Below the pieces are notes generated by a model, which did not search any database, was not told the origin of the DNA, and saw nothing but the letters and a program-made list of their open reading frames with translations. A program made the translations under genes and the position numbers. This document shows positions 18,111 to 25,869 of a stretch of 64,000 nucleotides of DNA, in pieces. The stretch is from Gammaproteobacteria bacterium (GTDB lineage Bacteria > Pseudomonadota > Gammaproteobacteria > Thiohalomonadales > Thiohalomonadaceae), in NCBI GenBank assembly GCA_026196575.1, contig JAPHSX010000013.1:1-64000 (forward strand), written 5' to 3'. Every line of letters starts with the position of its first letter. The first letter of the stretch is position 1.

Positions 18111-18859
18111 GGCAGATCCTCCTCAATGGCACCCTCTTCGTGATAGCGATCCAGTGCCCGGTGTGCCAGCCGGTTGAGATAGATGACCGCGATTACGGTG
18201 GCTACAAATCCTGCGCCGTACAGGCCCCACTCCAGCGCGGAACGCTCCGTGTGTCGCGCCCCCAGCGTGGTGATATCGGCGGCGAGCGAGCCGAGATAGA
18301 CGCTGTGGACGGAGAAGGGGATAAAGCCGAGCAGCGAGCCGCCAAGGTAGCCGCGCAGCGAGAAGGAGGTCAGGCCAAAGAAGTAGTTGGAGATCTTGCT
18401 GGGGAAGAACGGGATCAAGCGGGTCAGCAGCACGATCTTCCACCCCTCGGGGGTCAGCTCATCGCTCACCAGTCGCAGGCGGGTGTGCGCCATGGTGAAC
18501 TCCCGCGCACGGGGTCCGAACAGGTGGCGCGCGATGAGAAAGGCCAGGGTGGCGCCGAGTGTGGTGCCGGCGATCACATAGAGCGAACCCTCCACTACCC
18601 CGAAGACAAAGCCGGCGCCGGTGGTCAGCAACACCCCCGGCAACACCAGCAGCACCACCGTCGCCATCAGCAGAATGAACAGTACCGGTGCCCATGCACC
18701 CTGTGCCTCGAACCACTGCAACAGCTGCAATACCTGCTCATGCACCCCGAGCCAGACCAGGAGTGCAAGGAGTGTTGCGACGAACAGAATGCTGGCGGCG
18801 ATGCCCCAGAGCGGGGATTGCGGGCGCGCGACGGGGTGCTGGAGCGCAGTCTGTTTCAT
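18107..18859 (-). CDS. TVP38/TMEM64 (DedA-like, VTT-domain) membrane protein
   Basis: The 250-residue protein has about five to six hydrophobic segments and the SNARE-associated/VTT signature FPSKISNYFFGLTSFSLRG followed by FIPFSVHSVYLG. VTT-domain proteins are linked to lipid movement between leaflets and envelope homeostasis. It is the first gene of a four-gene minus-strand operon with a glycosidase-like protein, a GT4 transferase and a phosphohydrolase fusion, which points to a lipid-linked sugar. The ATG at 18859 was chosen because the preceding 18 residues are not hydrophobic and lack family features. Confidence 0.87.
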   Translation of the reverse strand: MKQTALQHPVARPQSPLWGIAASILFVATLLALLVWLGVHEQVLQLLQWFEAQGAWAPVLFILLMATVVLLVLPGVLLTTGAGFVFGVVEGSLYVIAGTTLGATLAFLIARHLFGPRAREFTMAHTRLRLVSDELTPEGWKIVLLTRLIPFFPSKISNYFFGLTSFSLRGYLGGSLLGFIPFSVHSVYLGSLAADITTLGARHTERSALEWGLYGAGFVATVIAVIYLNRLAHRALDRYHEEGAIEEDLP

Positions 18860-19426
18860 TACTCGTAAAACAGTTGGTGGATACCGCTCATGCCAGCCAT
18901 CTCCCCGGTCCATTGGATTGGATACAGTACTTGCCGTCTCGCGCTGCGCCGGCAGGGAGGGGGCGTGAATGCCTGAGGTTCCTGGTGCTGCAGGGATACC
19001 GCGGGGTCCGGCCGATATTGCTGCCTACAGCGTAGACCAGTAAACGGCCGTTTCAAAGCCGTGGCACCGGTTGGCTCTCTAGCACGGCGTAGGAGCGGTC
19101 TGCGACCGCGAAAAAATCTGCCACCGCTGTTCGCGACTGAAGTCGCTCCTACGGGACGGTCCGGAAGGAAGAGGGGATTGCGCCTCATCCGCCCTCAAGC
19201 CACTATAATAGACTCCTCCGGCCCCGTTGCGTCATCTGCGGCGAGGTCTCATTAACAGTCGGCGCCGCACACCTCTTGCCTGGGTGCCAGGCGTGTTTCT
19301 GGTTGAATTGATGCGGTGACGTTGTTACAACAAACGTTTCCATTGCAACGAGGCGGAGCAGTTTCTGTTTCTCTTCTTGACGATTCCGCTTGCGTGGTGG
19401 TGTGGGCACATTATGGAGAGGTGGGG
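18860..19426. other. intergenic region with one repeat element
   Basis: This 567-base gap separates the four-gene minus operon from the plus-strand Crp/Fnr gene and should hold both promoters. Besides the repeat at 19088-19153 and the coding-like open frame at 19316 that extends the regulator upstream, nothing convincing was found; no clear -35/-10 pair stands out. Confidence 0.5.
19088..19153. repeat. REP-like palindromic element, copy 1
   Basis: The element is bounded by GTAGGAGCG and its complement CGCTCCTAC, and contains two internal short hairpins (CGGTC-TG-CGACCG and GCGACT-GA-AGTCGC). Copies with nearly the same sequence lie at 54019 and 54141, differing mainly in the 9-base middle (AAAAAATCT here). 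Confidence 0.85.
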
Positions 19427-20158
19427 ATGCAATCTTTAAGTGAAACGGAGTTGGCCTTGTGCCGGGTGCCGCTCTTTTGCGATGTGGCGCCGGAGGTGGT
19501 GCACAAGCTTAGTCTGGGGGCCTCTTTTGCCAGTTACGAGCCGGGTGAGTTTCTCTTCAAGGCGGGTGGCCGCCCCGATTATCTCTATATCCTGATGGAG
19601 GGGGCGGTAAAGATGACGGCGGGGCCGCTCGGTGGGCGGGAGTCGGTCATTGAGTTGCTGCAACCGGTGGATAATTTTCTCACGGCGGCGGTGTTGACCG
19701 ACAAACCCTATCTGATGTCGGCGCAGGCGGTTGATCACGTCAGGGTGTTGACCATTCCCGGTACGGTAGTGCGTCAGCTGGTCTCTGCCGAGCCGCAGCT
19801 GGCGTTGACGATGATTGCCTCGCTGGCCAACCAGTACCGACAAATGGTGCGCCATGTGAAGGATCTGCGTCTGCGTACGGCGGTACAGCGGCTTGGCATC
19901 TATCTGCTGGGTCTGGCCGAGAAGGAGGGGGGAGGTGACACCCTGGCGCTGCCGTTTGTTAAGAAGCTGATTGCCGCGCGCCTCAATATGACACCCGAAA
20001 ATCTGTCGCGGGCGATTGTGGCGTTACGCGCCGAGGGGGTCGATGTGCGTGATGACGAGGTACACCTGCGCGATATCCATGCGCTGCGCCGTTTCTGCAA
20101 CGTCGATACCCTGCTGGATGAGCTGGATGAGGAGTTTGTCGTACTCACCGAGCGTTGA
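19427..20158 (+). CDS. Crp/Fnr-family transcription regulator
   Basis: The 243-residue protein has a cyclic-nucleotide-binding-type fold (about residues 10-130: LFKAGGRPDYLYILMEGAVK, then GGRESVIELLQP), a dimer helix ALTMIASLANQYRQMVRHVKDL and a C-terminal winged helix (ARLNMTPENLSRAIVALRAEGV). There is no N-terminal Cys cluster, so it is not a classic FNR oxygen sensor; DNR-like or CooA-like sensing of NO, CO or redox remains possible. The ATG at 19427 with GGAGAGGTGGGG upstream gives a family-like N-terminus; the frame is open to 19316 but that stretch is not conserved-looking. Confidence 0.85.
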   Translation: MQSLSETELALCRVPLFCDVAPEVVHKLSLGASFASYEPGEFLFKAGGRPDYLYILMEGAVKMTAGPLGGRESVIELLQPVDNFLTAAVLTDKPYLMSAQAVDHVRVLTIPGTVVRQLVSAEPQLALTMIASLANQYRQMVRHVKDLRLRTAVQRLGIYLLGLAEKEGGGDTLALPFVKKLIAARLNMTPENLSRAIVALRAEGVDVRDDEVHLRDIHALRRFCNVDTLLDELDEEFVVLTER

Positions 20159-20179
20159 GTTGACGGCCCCGTGGGCTGG

Positions 20180-20205
20180 CTGGGCGTCTGATATCTGACG
20201 CCCAG
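20180..20205. terminator. hairpin between convergent genes
   Basis: A perfect 9-bp inverted repeat (CTGGGCGTC / GACGCCCAG) with an 8-base loop separates the Crp/Fnr gene from the convergent YebC-family gene. No T run follows, so termination strength is uncertain. Confidence 0.5.
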
Positions 20206-20227
20206 GCCGGTGTGTGTGTTACCCCGA

Positions 20228-20944
20228 TTAGTATTCTGCGTCGTGATAGACGTTCTGCACATCATCCAGATCGTTCAGCAGATCCAGGAACTTTTCGAAC
20301 ATCGCGATATCGTCAGCCGTAATGGGGGTGGTGCCCTTGGGGATGAACTGAATTTCATCCACCTCGAAGTCGATCTCGCCAAAGGCATCGGTCAGCGCCT
20401 GCCTGGCCTTGAAGTATTCGGTGTTGGGGGTAAAGACGGTGATCTTGCCGCTATCACTCTCCACGTCGCTGACATCGACGTCGGCCGTGAGCAGCGCCTC
20501 CAGGACGGCATCCTCGTCATCGCCGGCAAAGACAAAGATGGCGTCGTGGTCGAACATGTGACTGACGGTGCCGGGGGTGCCGATCTTGGCCTTGGTCTTG
20601 GTAAAGCACTGGCGCACCTCGGCAAAGGTACGGTTGGGGTTATCGGTGAGGCAGTCGACGATCACCATGCAGCCACCGGGGCCGAAACCCTCATAGCGGG
20701 CAAGGGCGTAATCCTCACCGCCACCGCCCTTGGCCTTGTCGAGCGCCTTCTCGATGACGTGGGTGGGTACCTGATCCTTCTTGGCCCGCTCTATCAGTCC
20801 GCGCAGCGCCAGATTGCCATTGGGGTCAACCCCCCCAGACTTGGCGACCACATAGATTTCACGCCCATATTTGCTGTAGACCTTGGTCTTGGCATCAGCC
20901 GTTTTGGCCATCGACTCTTTGCGGTTTTGATAGGCTCTGCCCAT
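20228..20944 (-). CDS. YebC/PmpR-family protein, YeeN type
   Basis: The 238-residue protein starts [20 protein letters not shown] and has [32 protein letters not shown] and [17 protein letters not shown], matching YeeN rather than YebC, whose N-terminus reads MAGHSKWANI. YebC-family proteins were first described as DNA-binding regulators, and more recently as factors that help ribosomes pass proline stretches. The acidic C-terminus ([15 protein letters not shown]) is usual. Start at 20944 matches YeeN; the open frame upstream is not conserved. Confidence 0.9.
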   Translation of the reverse strand: MGRAYQNRKESMAKTADAKTKVYSKYGREIYVVAKSGGVDPNGNLALRGLIERAKKDQVPTHVIEKALDKAKGGGGEDYALARYEGFGPGGCMVIVDCLTDNPNRTFAEVRQCFTKTKAKIGTPGTVSHMFDHDAIFVFAGDDEDAVLEALLTADVDVSDVESDSGKITVFTPNTEYFKARQALTDAFGEIDFEVDEIQFIPKGTTPITADDIAMFEKFLDLLNDLDDVQNVYHDAEY

Positions 20945-21108
20945 TGCGCAGTTGCTCCGTTGAATGTCACAAGGGGGCAAATTCTACAGCGAAATATCGG
21001 CTTAAGGAACCATCGCCACGTTGAACTTCTTTGTGCGCCATGCATGCTACATACTAGGCAATAGCGTACGTTGCCCCCTTTACCCTGCCATCAGGCCGAG
21101 TGCTGATT

Positions 21109-21744
21109 ATGGAATTCTGGACAGAATACAGCCGTTTTTTTGTCGCCATCCTGGTGATCCTCAACCCCTTTGCCGTGATCCCGGTATTCCTGAGCCTGAC
21201 GGCAAATCAAAGCCCAGCTGAGCGTAGCCGTGCCGTCTTGGTTGCCACGGTGGCGGTCTTCACGGTGCTCGTCATGGCCGCCATTTTTGGCGATGCGATG
21301 CTGGCGGTGCTGGGCACCAGCCTCCCCTCCTTTCGCGTCGGCGGCGGCATCGTGCTGCTGCTGATGGCCCTGTCGATGTTGCGCGCCCAACCCGACAATA
21401 TGCGAGCTACCCCGGCCGAGAAGGTGGCGGCCGAGCGCAGCGAGAGCGTGGCGGTGGTACCCATCGCTATTCCGTTGCTGGCGGGGCCCGGCTCCATTAG
21501 TACGGTGATCATCGAGATGCATCGTGCCGGGGCCACCTATCACCTGCTGTGGGTGGTGGCGGTGTTGTTGCTGGTCTCGCTGCTGCTGTGGCTGGTGTTG
21601 CGCCTCGCTACTCCCATCGGCAAGGCGTTGGGACCCATCGGATTGAATATTCTCAACCGCCTGTTTGGCCTTATCCTCTGCGCCATTGCCGTGGAGATCA
21701 TGGCCAATGGCCTGCGCGAGCTGTTTCCGGTATTAGTGGGTTGA
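21109..21744 (+). CDS. MarC-family integral membrane protein
   Basis: The 211-residue protein has six hydrophobic segments and the MarC features FVAILVILNPFAVIPVFLS, VGGGIVLLLMALSML, VAVVPIAIPLLAGPGSIS and GLNILNRLFGLILCAIAVE. The function of MarC proteins is not settled; the early link to multiple antibiotic resistance was later withdrawn. Start at 21109 (ATG) or the GTG at 21100 are both possible. The gene stands alone. Confidence 0.9.
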   Translation: MEFWTEYSRFFVAILVILNPFAVIPVFLSLTANQSPAERSRAVLVATVAVFTVLVMAAIFGDAMLAVLGTSLPSFRVGGGIVLLLMALSMLRAQPDNMRATPAEKVAAERSESVAVVPIAIPLLAGPGSISTVIIEMHRAGATYHLLWVVAVLLLVSLLLWLVLRLATPIGKALGPIGLNILNRLFGLILCAIAVEIMANGLRELFPVLVG

Positions 21745-21821
21745 GGGGGGGGTGATTGTGTCCTATATCTTTACCTCATTCCCGGTGATTCACGGGCATG
21801 ACTTAACCATGGAGAGCAGCG

Positions 21822-22253
21822 ATGAAGAGAGAGTTTAGGCATGAGGTGGTGCTGGCAGGCGTGGTGTTGATCTCACTGTTGTTGAGCGGTACGGCGCTGG
21901 CGGCAAGGATGGGGGCGCCGGGGGGTGGTGCTGACGCGACTATGAGCGACACCCAGGGTAAAGACGATGGCGAGCAGGCGCGCGACAAGGATCGCGACCG
22001 TGATCGCGACCAGGATCAGGATCGCGATGATGCCGAGGAGGAGGCCGCCGAGCAGCAGCGCAAGGCGAAGGAGAAAAAGTCAAAAAAGGAGAAGATGAAG
22101 GGCGCTGCCGAGGAGGAGGATGACGGACAGGGGCTGGAGAAGCAGCGCGAGAGGAAGACGGAGCAGGAGCGCAAGGAGCAGGGCAAGGGCTCTGAGCAGG
22201 GGCAGCAGATGCGCGAGGAGCATAGCCGCAAGTGGTGGCGTTTCTGGGAGTAG
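21822..22253 (+). CDS. secreted, highly charged low-complexity protein
   Basis: The 143-residue protein has a signal peptide (hydrophobic residues about 10-22, then AARMGAP) followed by a mature part that is almost entirely charged: DKDRDRDRDQDQDRDD, then KKSKKEKMKG, EEEDDG and EQERKEQGKG, ending in KWWRFWE. No fold or family is recognised; the DRDQ repeats and the aromatic C-terminus suggest a disordered periplasmic or surface-associated protein. It is convergent with the spermidine-synthase-like gene with 3 bases between the stops. Confidence 0.65.
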   Translation: MKREFRHEVVLAGVVLISLLLSGTALAARMGAPGGGADATMSDTQGKDDGEQARDKDRDRDRDQDQDRDDAEEEAAEQQRKAKEKKSKKEKMKGAAEEEDDGQGLEKQRERKTEQERKEQGKGSEQGQQMREEHSRKWWRFWE

Positions 22254-22256
22254 GGA

Positions 22257-22937
22257 TCAGCCCCCGCGCTGTGCCAGCCATATGGTGTGGCGCGCGCCCT
22301 TGCCGCCGTGGTGGGCTCGTACCTGATGCTCCTCCACCCCAAAGCCGACCTGCCGCAGCCGCTCGCTGAAGCGCTGATCAGGCCCCGCTGACCAGACCGC
22401 CAGCACGCCGTTGGCGCGTAGCGCGGCATAGGCGGCAAGCAGCCCCTTGGTGGTGTAGAGCTTGTCGTTCTCGCGCTGGGTCAGCCCCTCGGGGCCGTTG
22501 TCCACGTCGAGCAGGATGGCATCAAAGGCGCCGCGCCCCTTGCGGATGAGGGCGGCCACGTCGCCAAGGTGAACCGTGCTGCGCGAATCGTCCAGTGGCC
22601 GACCGGCAAAGGCACCCAGGTGGTCGCGGTTCCACTGCACCACCGCAGGGACCAGTTCGGCCACCACCACCTCGGCCTCTGGTCTCAGTTGCGTCAGTGC
22701 CGCCGCCAGGGTAAAGCCCATGCCCAGTCCGCCGATGAGCACTCGCGGCTGGGGCGTTGTGGCGAGGTGGCGGCAGCCCAGCTCGGCCAGGGCATCCTCC
22801 GAGCCGTGGATGCGGCTATTCATCAGCTCGCCGCCGCCGGCGATCATGATCGAGTACTCCGCGCCGCGCCGGTAGAGGCGCAGCTCGCCGCCACCGGCGG
22901 GGATCTCGCTGCTGTCGATCAGGTTCCAGGGGTTCAT
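22257..22937 (-). CDS. spermidine-synthase-like methyltransferase-fold protein
   Basis: The 226-residue protein has the nucleotide-binding motif VLIGGLGMGFTLAAAL, an acidic second-strand EVVVAELVPAVVQWNRD, DAILLDVDNGPEGLT in the active region, and LRANGVLAVWSAGPD. These belong to the spermidine synthase fold. It lacks the usual N-terminal beta domain, so aminopropyl transfer is not certain; a methyltransferase role is the alternative. An ornithine/lysine decarboxylase gene lies 1.6 kb downstream on the other strand, which makes a polyamine link tempting but unproven. Confidence 0.75.
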   Translation of the reverse strand: MNPWNLIDSSEIPAGGGELRLYRRGAEYSIMIAGGGELMNSRIHGSEDALAELGCRHLATTPQPRVLIGGLGMGFTLAAALTQLRPEAEVVVAELVPAVVQWNRDHLGAFAGRPLDDSRSTVHLGDVAALIRKGRGAFDAILLDVDNGPEGLTQRENDKLYTTKGLLAAYAALRANGVLAVWSAGPDQRFSERLRQVGFGVEEHQVRAHHGGKGARHTIWLAQRGG

Positions 22938-23100
22938 CGTCTTGGGGCGGTCTCGGGTTTGTGGCGGAAGCGGGGCACGCGGGCATTCTACAGCATGCGC
23001 CGCGCTGTGTGAGCCGCTACCACGTCCGGGGTGCGTTTGCTGTTATCATGCGCCCATCGCCGCCGCCACGGCCCCCACCCGCAAGCCCAAAGAGTTACCC

Positions 23101-24480
23101 ATGCAGACCAACTTCTCCATCCTCCAGCTCGCCCCGGCTATCCTTGCCAACCTCGAATCACTCGGCTATCTGCAGATGACGCCGATTCAGGCCGAGGGGC
23201 TGCCCCATGTGCTGGCCGGCCGGGACCTTATCGCCAAGGCGAAGACCGGCAGTGGCAAGACGGTGGCCTTCGGTCTGGGGCTGATTGAGGGGCTGAATCA
23301 GGCCCATTTTGCGGTGCAGGCGCTGGTGCTCTGCCCGACACGGGAGCTGGCGGATCAGGTGGCCAAGGAGCTGCGACGTCTGGCGCGCGCCAGCGCCAAC
23401 ACCAAGATCATCACCCTCTGTGGCGGCGCCCCCTTTGGGCCGCAGGTCGGCTCACTGGAGCACGGCGCGCATATCGTGGTCGGCACCCCGGGGCGCCTTC
23501 TCAAGCACCTGCAGAAGGGGACGCTGACCCTGGGGCAGGTGCGGGCGGTGGTGCTCGATGAGGCCGACCGCATGCTCGATATGGGTTTTTACGAGGATAT
23601 GGCGACGATCCTCTCGGCCACCCCGCCGCAGCGTCAGACCTTGCTCTTCTCCGCCACCTACCCCGATACCATCCGCCAGCTGAGCGGTGCCTTTCAGCGC
23701 GACCCGGTGGAGGTCTCGGTCGAGGCGCAGCACGGCGAACGGCAGATCAGCCAGCACTTCTACGAGGTGGAGAAGGGGCAGCGCACCAAGACCCTGGCGG
23801 CGATACTGGCGCAGTTCCGCCCCGTCTCGACGGTGGTCTTCTGCCACACCAAACAGCAGTGCCAGGAGGTAACCGAGGAGCTGCAGTTGCGCGGCATTCA
23901 GGCCCTTGCCCTGCACGGCGACCTGGAGCAGAAGGAGCGTGACCTGGTGCTGGTGCGCTTTGCCAACCGCAGCGTGCCGGTGCTGGTGGCCACCGATGTC
24001 GCCTCGCGCGGCCTCGACATCAAGGAGCTGGAGGCGGTAATCAACTTCGAGCTGCCGCGTGATCCCGAGATCTACATCCATCGCATCGGCCGCACCGGCC
24101 GGGCCGGCAACAAGGGGCAGGCCTTCAGCCTGTTTATCCCCTCCGAGGCCTACCGGGTCACCGCCATCGAGGCCTACCTGGGCAGCAAGGTGACACTGGA
24201 GGAGCTGCGCAGCCTTAACCTGCCGGAGGGCTTCAGTCTCACCCCGCCGATGGTGACCCTCTGCATCGATGGCGGACGCAAGGAGAAGGTGCGCCCCGGT
24301 GACATCCTCGGCGCCCTCACCGCCGATGAAGCGATCACCAGCGAGCGGGTGGGCAAGATCGATATTTTCGACCATGTGGCCTATGTCGCCATCGATCGTA
24401 ACGTGCGCAAAAAGGCGCTACGGGTGCTGACGGAGGGGAAGATCAAGGGGCGGCGCTTTCGTGCCCGGGCCATCCACTAA
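23101..24480 (+). CDS. dbpA: ATP-dependent RNA helicase DbpA
   Basis: The 459-residue protein has helicase motifs AKTGSGKTVAF, PTRELADQ, GTPGRLLKHL, VLDEADRMLDMGF, SATYP and HRIGRTGRAG, and a C-terminal domain (about 385-459) with VTLCIDGGRKEKVRPGDILGAL, the RNA-binding domain that directs DbpA to 23S rRNA hairpin 92. DbpA acts late in large-subunit assembly. The length matches E. coli (457). The ATG at 23101 begins FSILQLAPAILANLESLGY, the Q-motif region; the upstream in-frame extension is not part of the family. Confidence 0.95.
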   Translation: MQTNFSILQLAPAILANLESLGYLQMTPIQAEGLPHVLAGRDLIAKAKTGSGKTVAFGLGLIEGLNQAHFAVQALVLCPTRELADQVAKELRRLARASANTKIITLCGGAPFGPQVGSLEHGAHIVVGTPGRLLKHLQKGTLTLGQVRAVVLDEADRMLDMGFYEDMATILSATPPQRQTLLFSATYPDTIRQLSGAFQRDPVEVSVEAQHGERQISQHFYEVEKGQRTKTLAAILAQFRPVSTVVFCHTKQQCQEVTEELQLRGIQALALHGDLEQKERDLVLVRFANRSVPVLVATDVASRGLDIKELEAVINFELPRDPEIYIHRIGRTGRAGNKGQAFSLFIPSEAYRVTAIEAYLGSKVTLEELRSLNLPEGFSLTPPMVTLCIDGGRKEKVRPGDILGALTADEAITSERVGKIDIFDHVAYVAIDRNVRKKALRVLTEGKIKGRRFRARAIH

Positions 24481-24572
24481 TCGGCTGGCAAAAAGTCTAG
24501 CGAAAAAGCAACAAAAGAGTGATACATTCGCCAAAATTTCTCATTGATTAGCCTGACCTGGGACCCAGTAAT

Positions 24573-25736
24573 ATGCCGACACGAGTTGAAGACTACTATG
24601 CGCCAGAGACCTTTGAGCGCATTAAGCGGTTCGCCGATACCAAGGAGACCCCCTTTCTGGTGGTCGACACGGCTACGGTGAAGCAGCAGCTCGATGAGCT
24701 GATCGAGGGGTTCCCCTTCGCCAAGATCTACTACGCGGTCAAGGCCAATCCGGCACCGGAGATCCTGAGTCTGCTGCGTGATGCCGGGGCCAGCTTCGAT
24801 ATCGCCTCCATCTATGAGCTGGATCGCGTACTGTCGCTCGGCGTCAGCGGCGATCGCATCAGTTACGGCAATACCATTAAGAAGAGCAAGGATATTCGCT
24901 ACTTCTACGAAAAGGGGGTGCGCCTCTACGCCACCGACTCCGAGGCGGACCTGCGCATTATCGCCAAGGCAGCCCCCGGCTCCAAAGTCTATGTGCGCAT
25001 CCTCACCGAGGGGACGGATACCGCCGACTGGCCACTGTCGCGCAAGTTCGGCTGCCAGCCAGACATGGCGATGGATTTGATGATCATGGCCCGCGACCTG
25101 GGGCTGGAGCCCTACGGCGTCTCCTTCCATGTCGGCTCGCAGCAGCGTGACATCGGTGCCTGGGACGCGGTTATCGCCAAGGTCAAGGTGATCTTCGAGC
25201 GCCTGCGCGAGGAGAGCGATATTCAGCTGAAGATGATCAACATGGGCGGCGGTTTTCCTGCCAATTATGTTACCCGTACCAATGAGCTGCAGACCTATGC
25301 CGAGGAGATCACGCGCTTTCTGGAGGAGGATTTCGGTGGCGAGCTGCCGGAGATCATCCTAGAGCCGGGCCGCTCGCTCATCGCCAACGCCGGCGTACTG
25401 GTGAGCGAGGTGGTGCTCATCTCGCGCAAGTCACGCACCGCGCTCAATCGTTGGGTCTTCACCGACGTGGGCAAGTTTTCCGGTCTCATCGAGACCATGG
25501 ACGAGTCGATAAAATTCCCCATCTATACCGAGAAGAATGGCGAGCTGGAGGAGGTGGTGATCGCCGGTCCCACCTGTGACAGCGCCGACATTATGTATGA
25601 AAATTATATGTACGGCCTGCCGCTCAACCTCGCCATCGGCGATCGCCTCTACTGGTTCACCACCGGCGCCTACACCAGCAGCTACAGCGCGATAGAGTTT
25701 AACGGTTTTCCGCCGCTGAAGACCTATTTCATCTGA
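24573..25736 (+). CDS. ornithine/lysine decarboxylase, alanine-racemase-fold (type III PLP)
   Basis: The 387-residue protein has the PLP lysine in YYAVKANP (Lys57), HVGSQQRD, NMGGGFPANY, LEPGRSLIANAG and the subunit-bridging CDSAD with Cys335. This is the fold-type III ornithine decarboxylase family also used for lysine. It makes putrescine or cadaverine, feeding polyamine synthesis in the cytoplasm. Whether it prefers ornithine or lysine cannot be read from these motifs. It lies between two DEAD-box helicase genes on the same strand. The ribosome site is weak (GGGACCC). Confidence 0.9.
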   Translation: MPTRVEDYYAPETFERIKRFADTKETPFLVVDTATVKQQLDELIEGFPFAKIYYAVKANPAPEILSLLRDAGASFDIASIYELDRVLSLGVSGDRISYGNTIKKSKDIRYFYEKGVRLYATDSEADLRIIAKAAPGSKVYVRILTEGTDTADWPLSRKFGCQPDMAMDLMIMARDLGLEPYGVSFHVGSQQRDIGAWDAVIAKVKVIFERLREESDIQLKMINMGGGFPANYVTRTNELQTYAEEITRFLEEDFGGELPEIILEPGRSLIANAGVLVSEVVLISRKSRTALNRWVFTDVGKFSGLIETMDESIKFPIYTEKNGELEEVVIAGPTCDSADIMYENYMYGLPLNLAIGDRLYWFTTGAYTSSYSAIEFNGFPPLKTYFI

Positions 25737-25744
25737 GTGTGGTG

Positions 25745-25776
25745 ACGGGAGCGGGCGCCAAGCTGTCCGCTCCCGT
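25745..25776 (+). terminator. inverted repeat after the decarboxylase gene
   Basis: A 10-bp stem (ACGGGAGCGG / CCGCTCCCGT) with a 12-base loop lies 9 bases after the stop. Only a short TT follows, so termination may be partial. Confidence 0.5.
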
Positions 25777-25869
25777 TGGCACCGGCTGACACGCCACACC
25801 TCATACGCAAGCGCTCACCGTCGTCCGCGCACGGCGGTTGCCGGGTGGGAGCAGGTTGCTTCTGCCCAC

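Noticed and set aside
16746-18143. A long plus-strand open frame (465 codons) opposite the glycosidase-like gene
   Set aside because: Antisense to the six-hairpin glycosidase-like gene, without ribosome site or family motifs.
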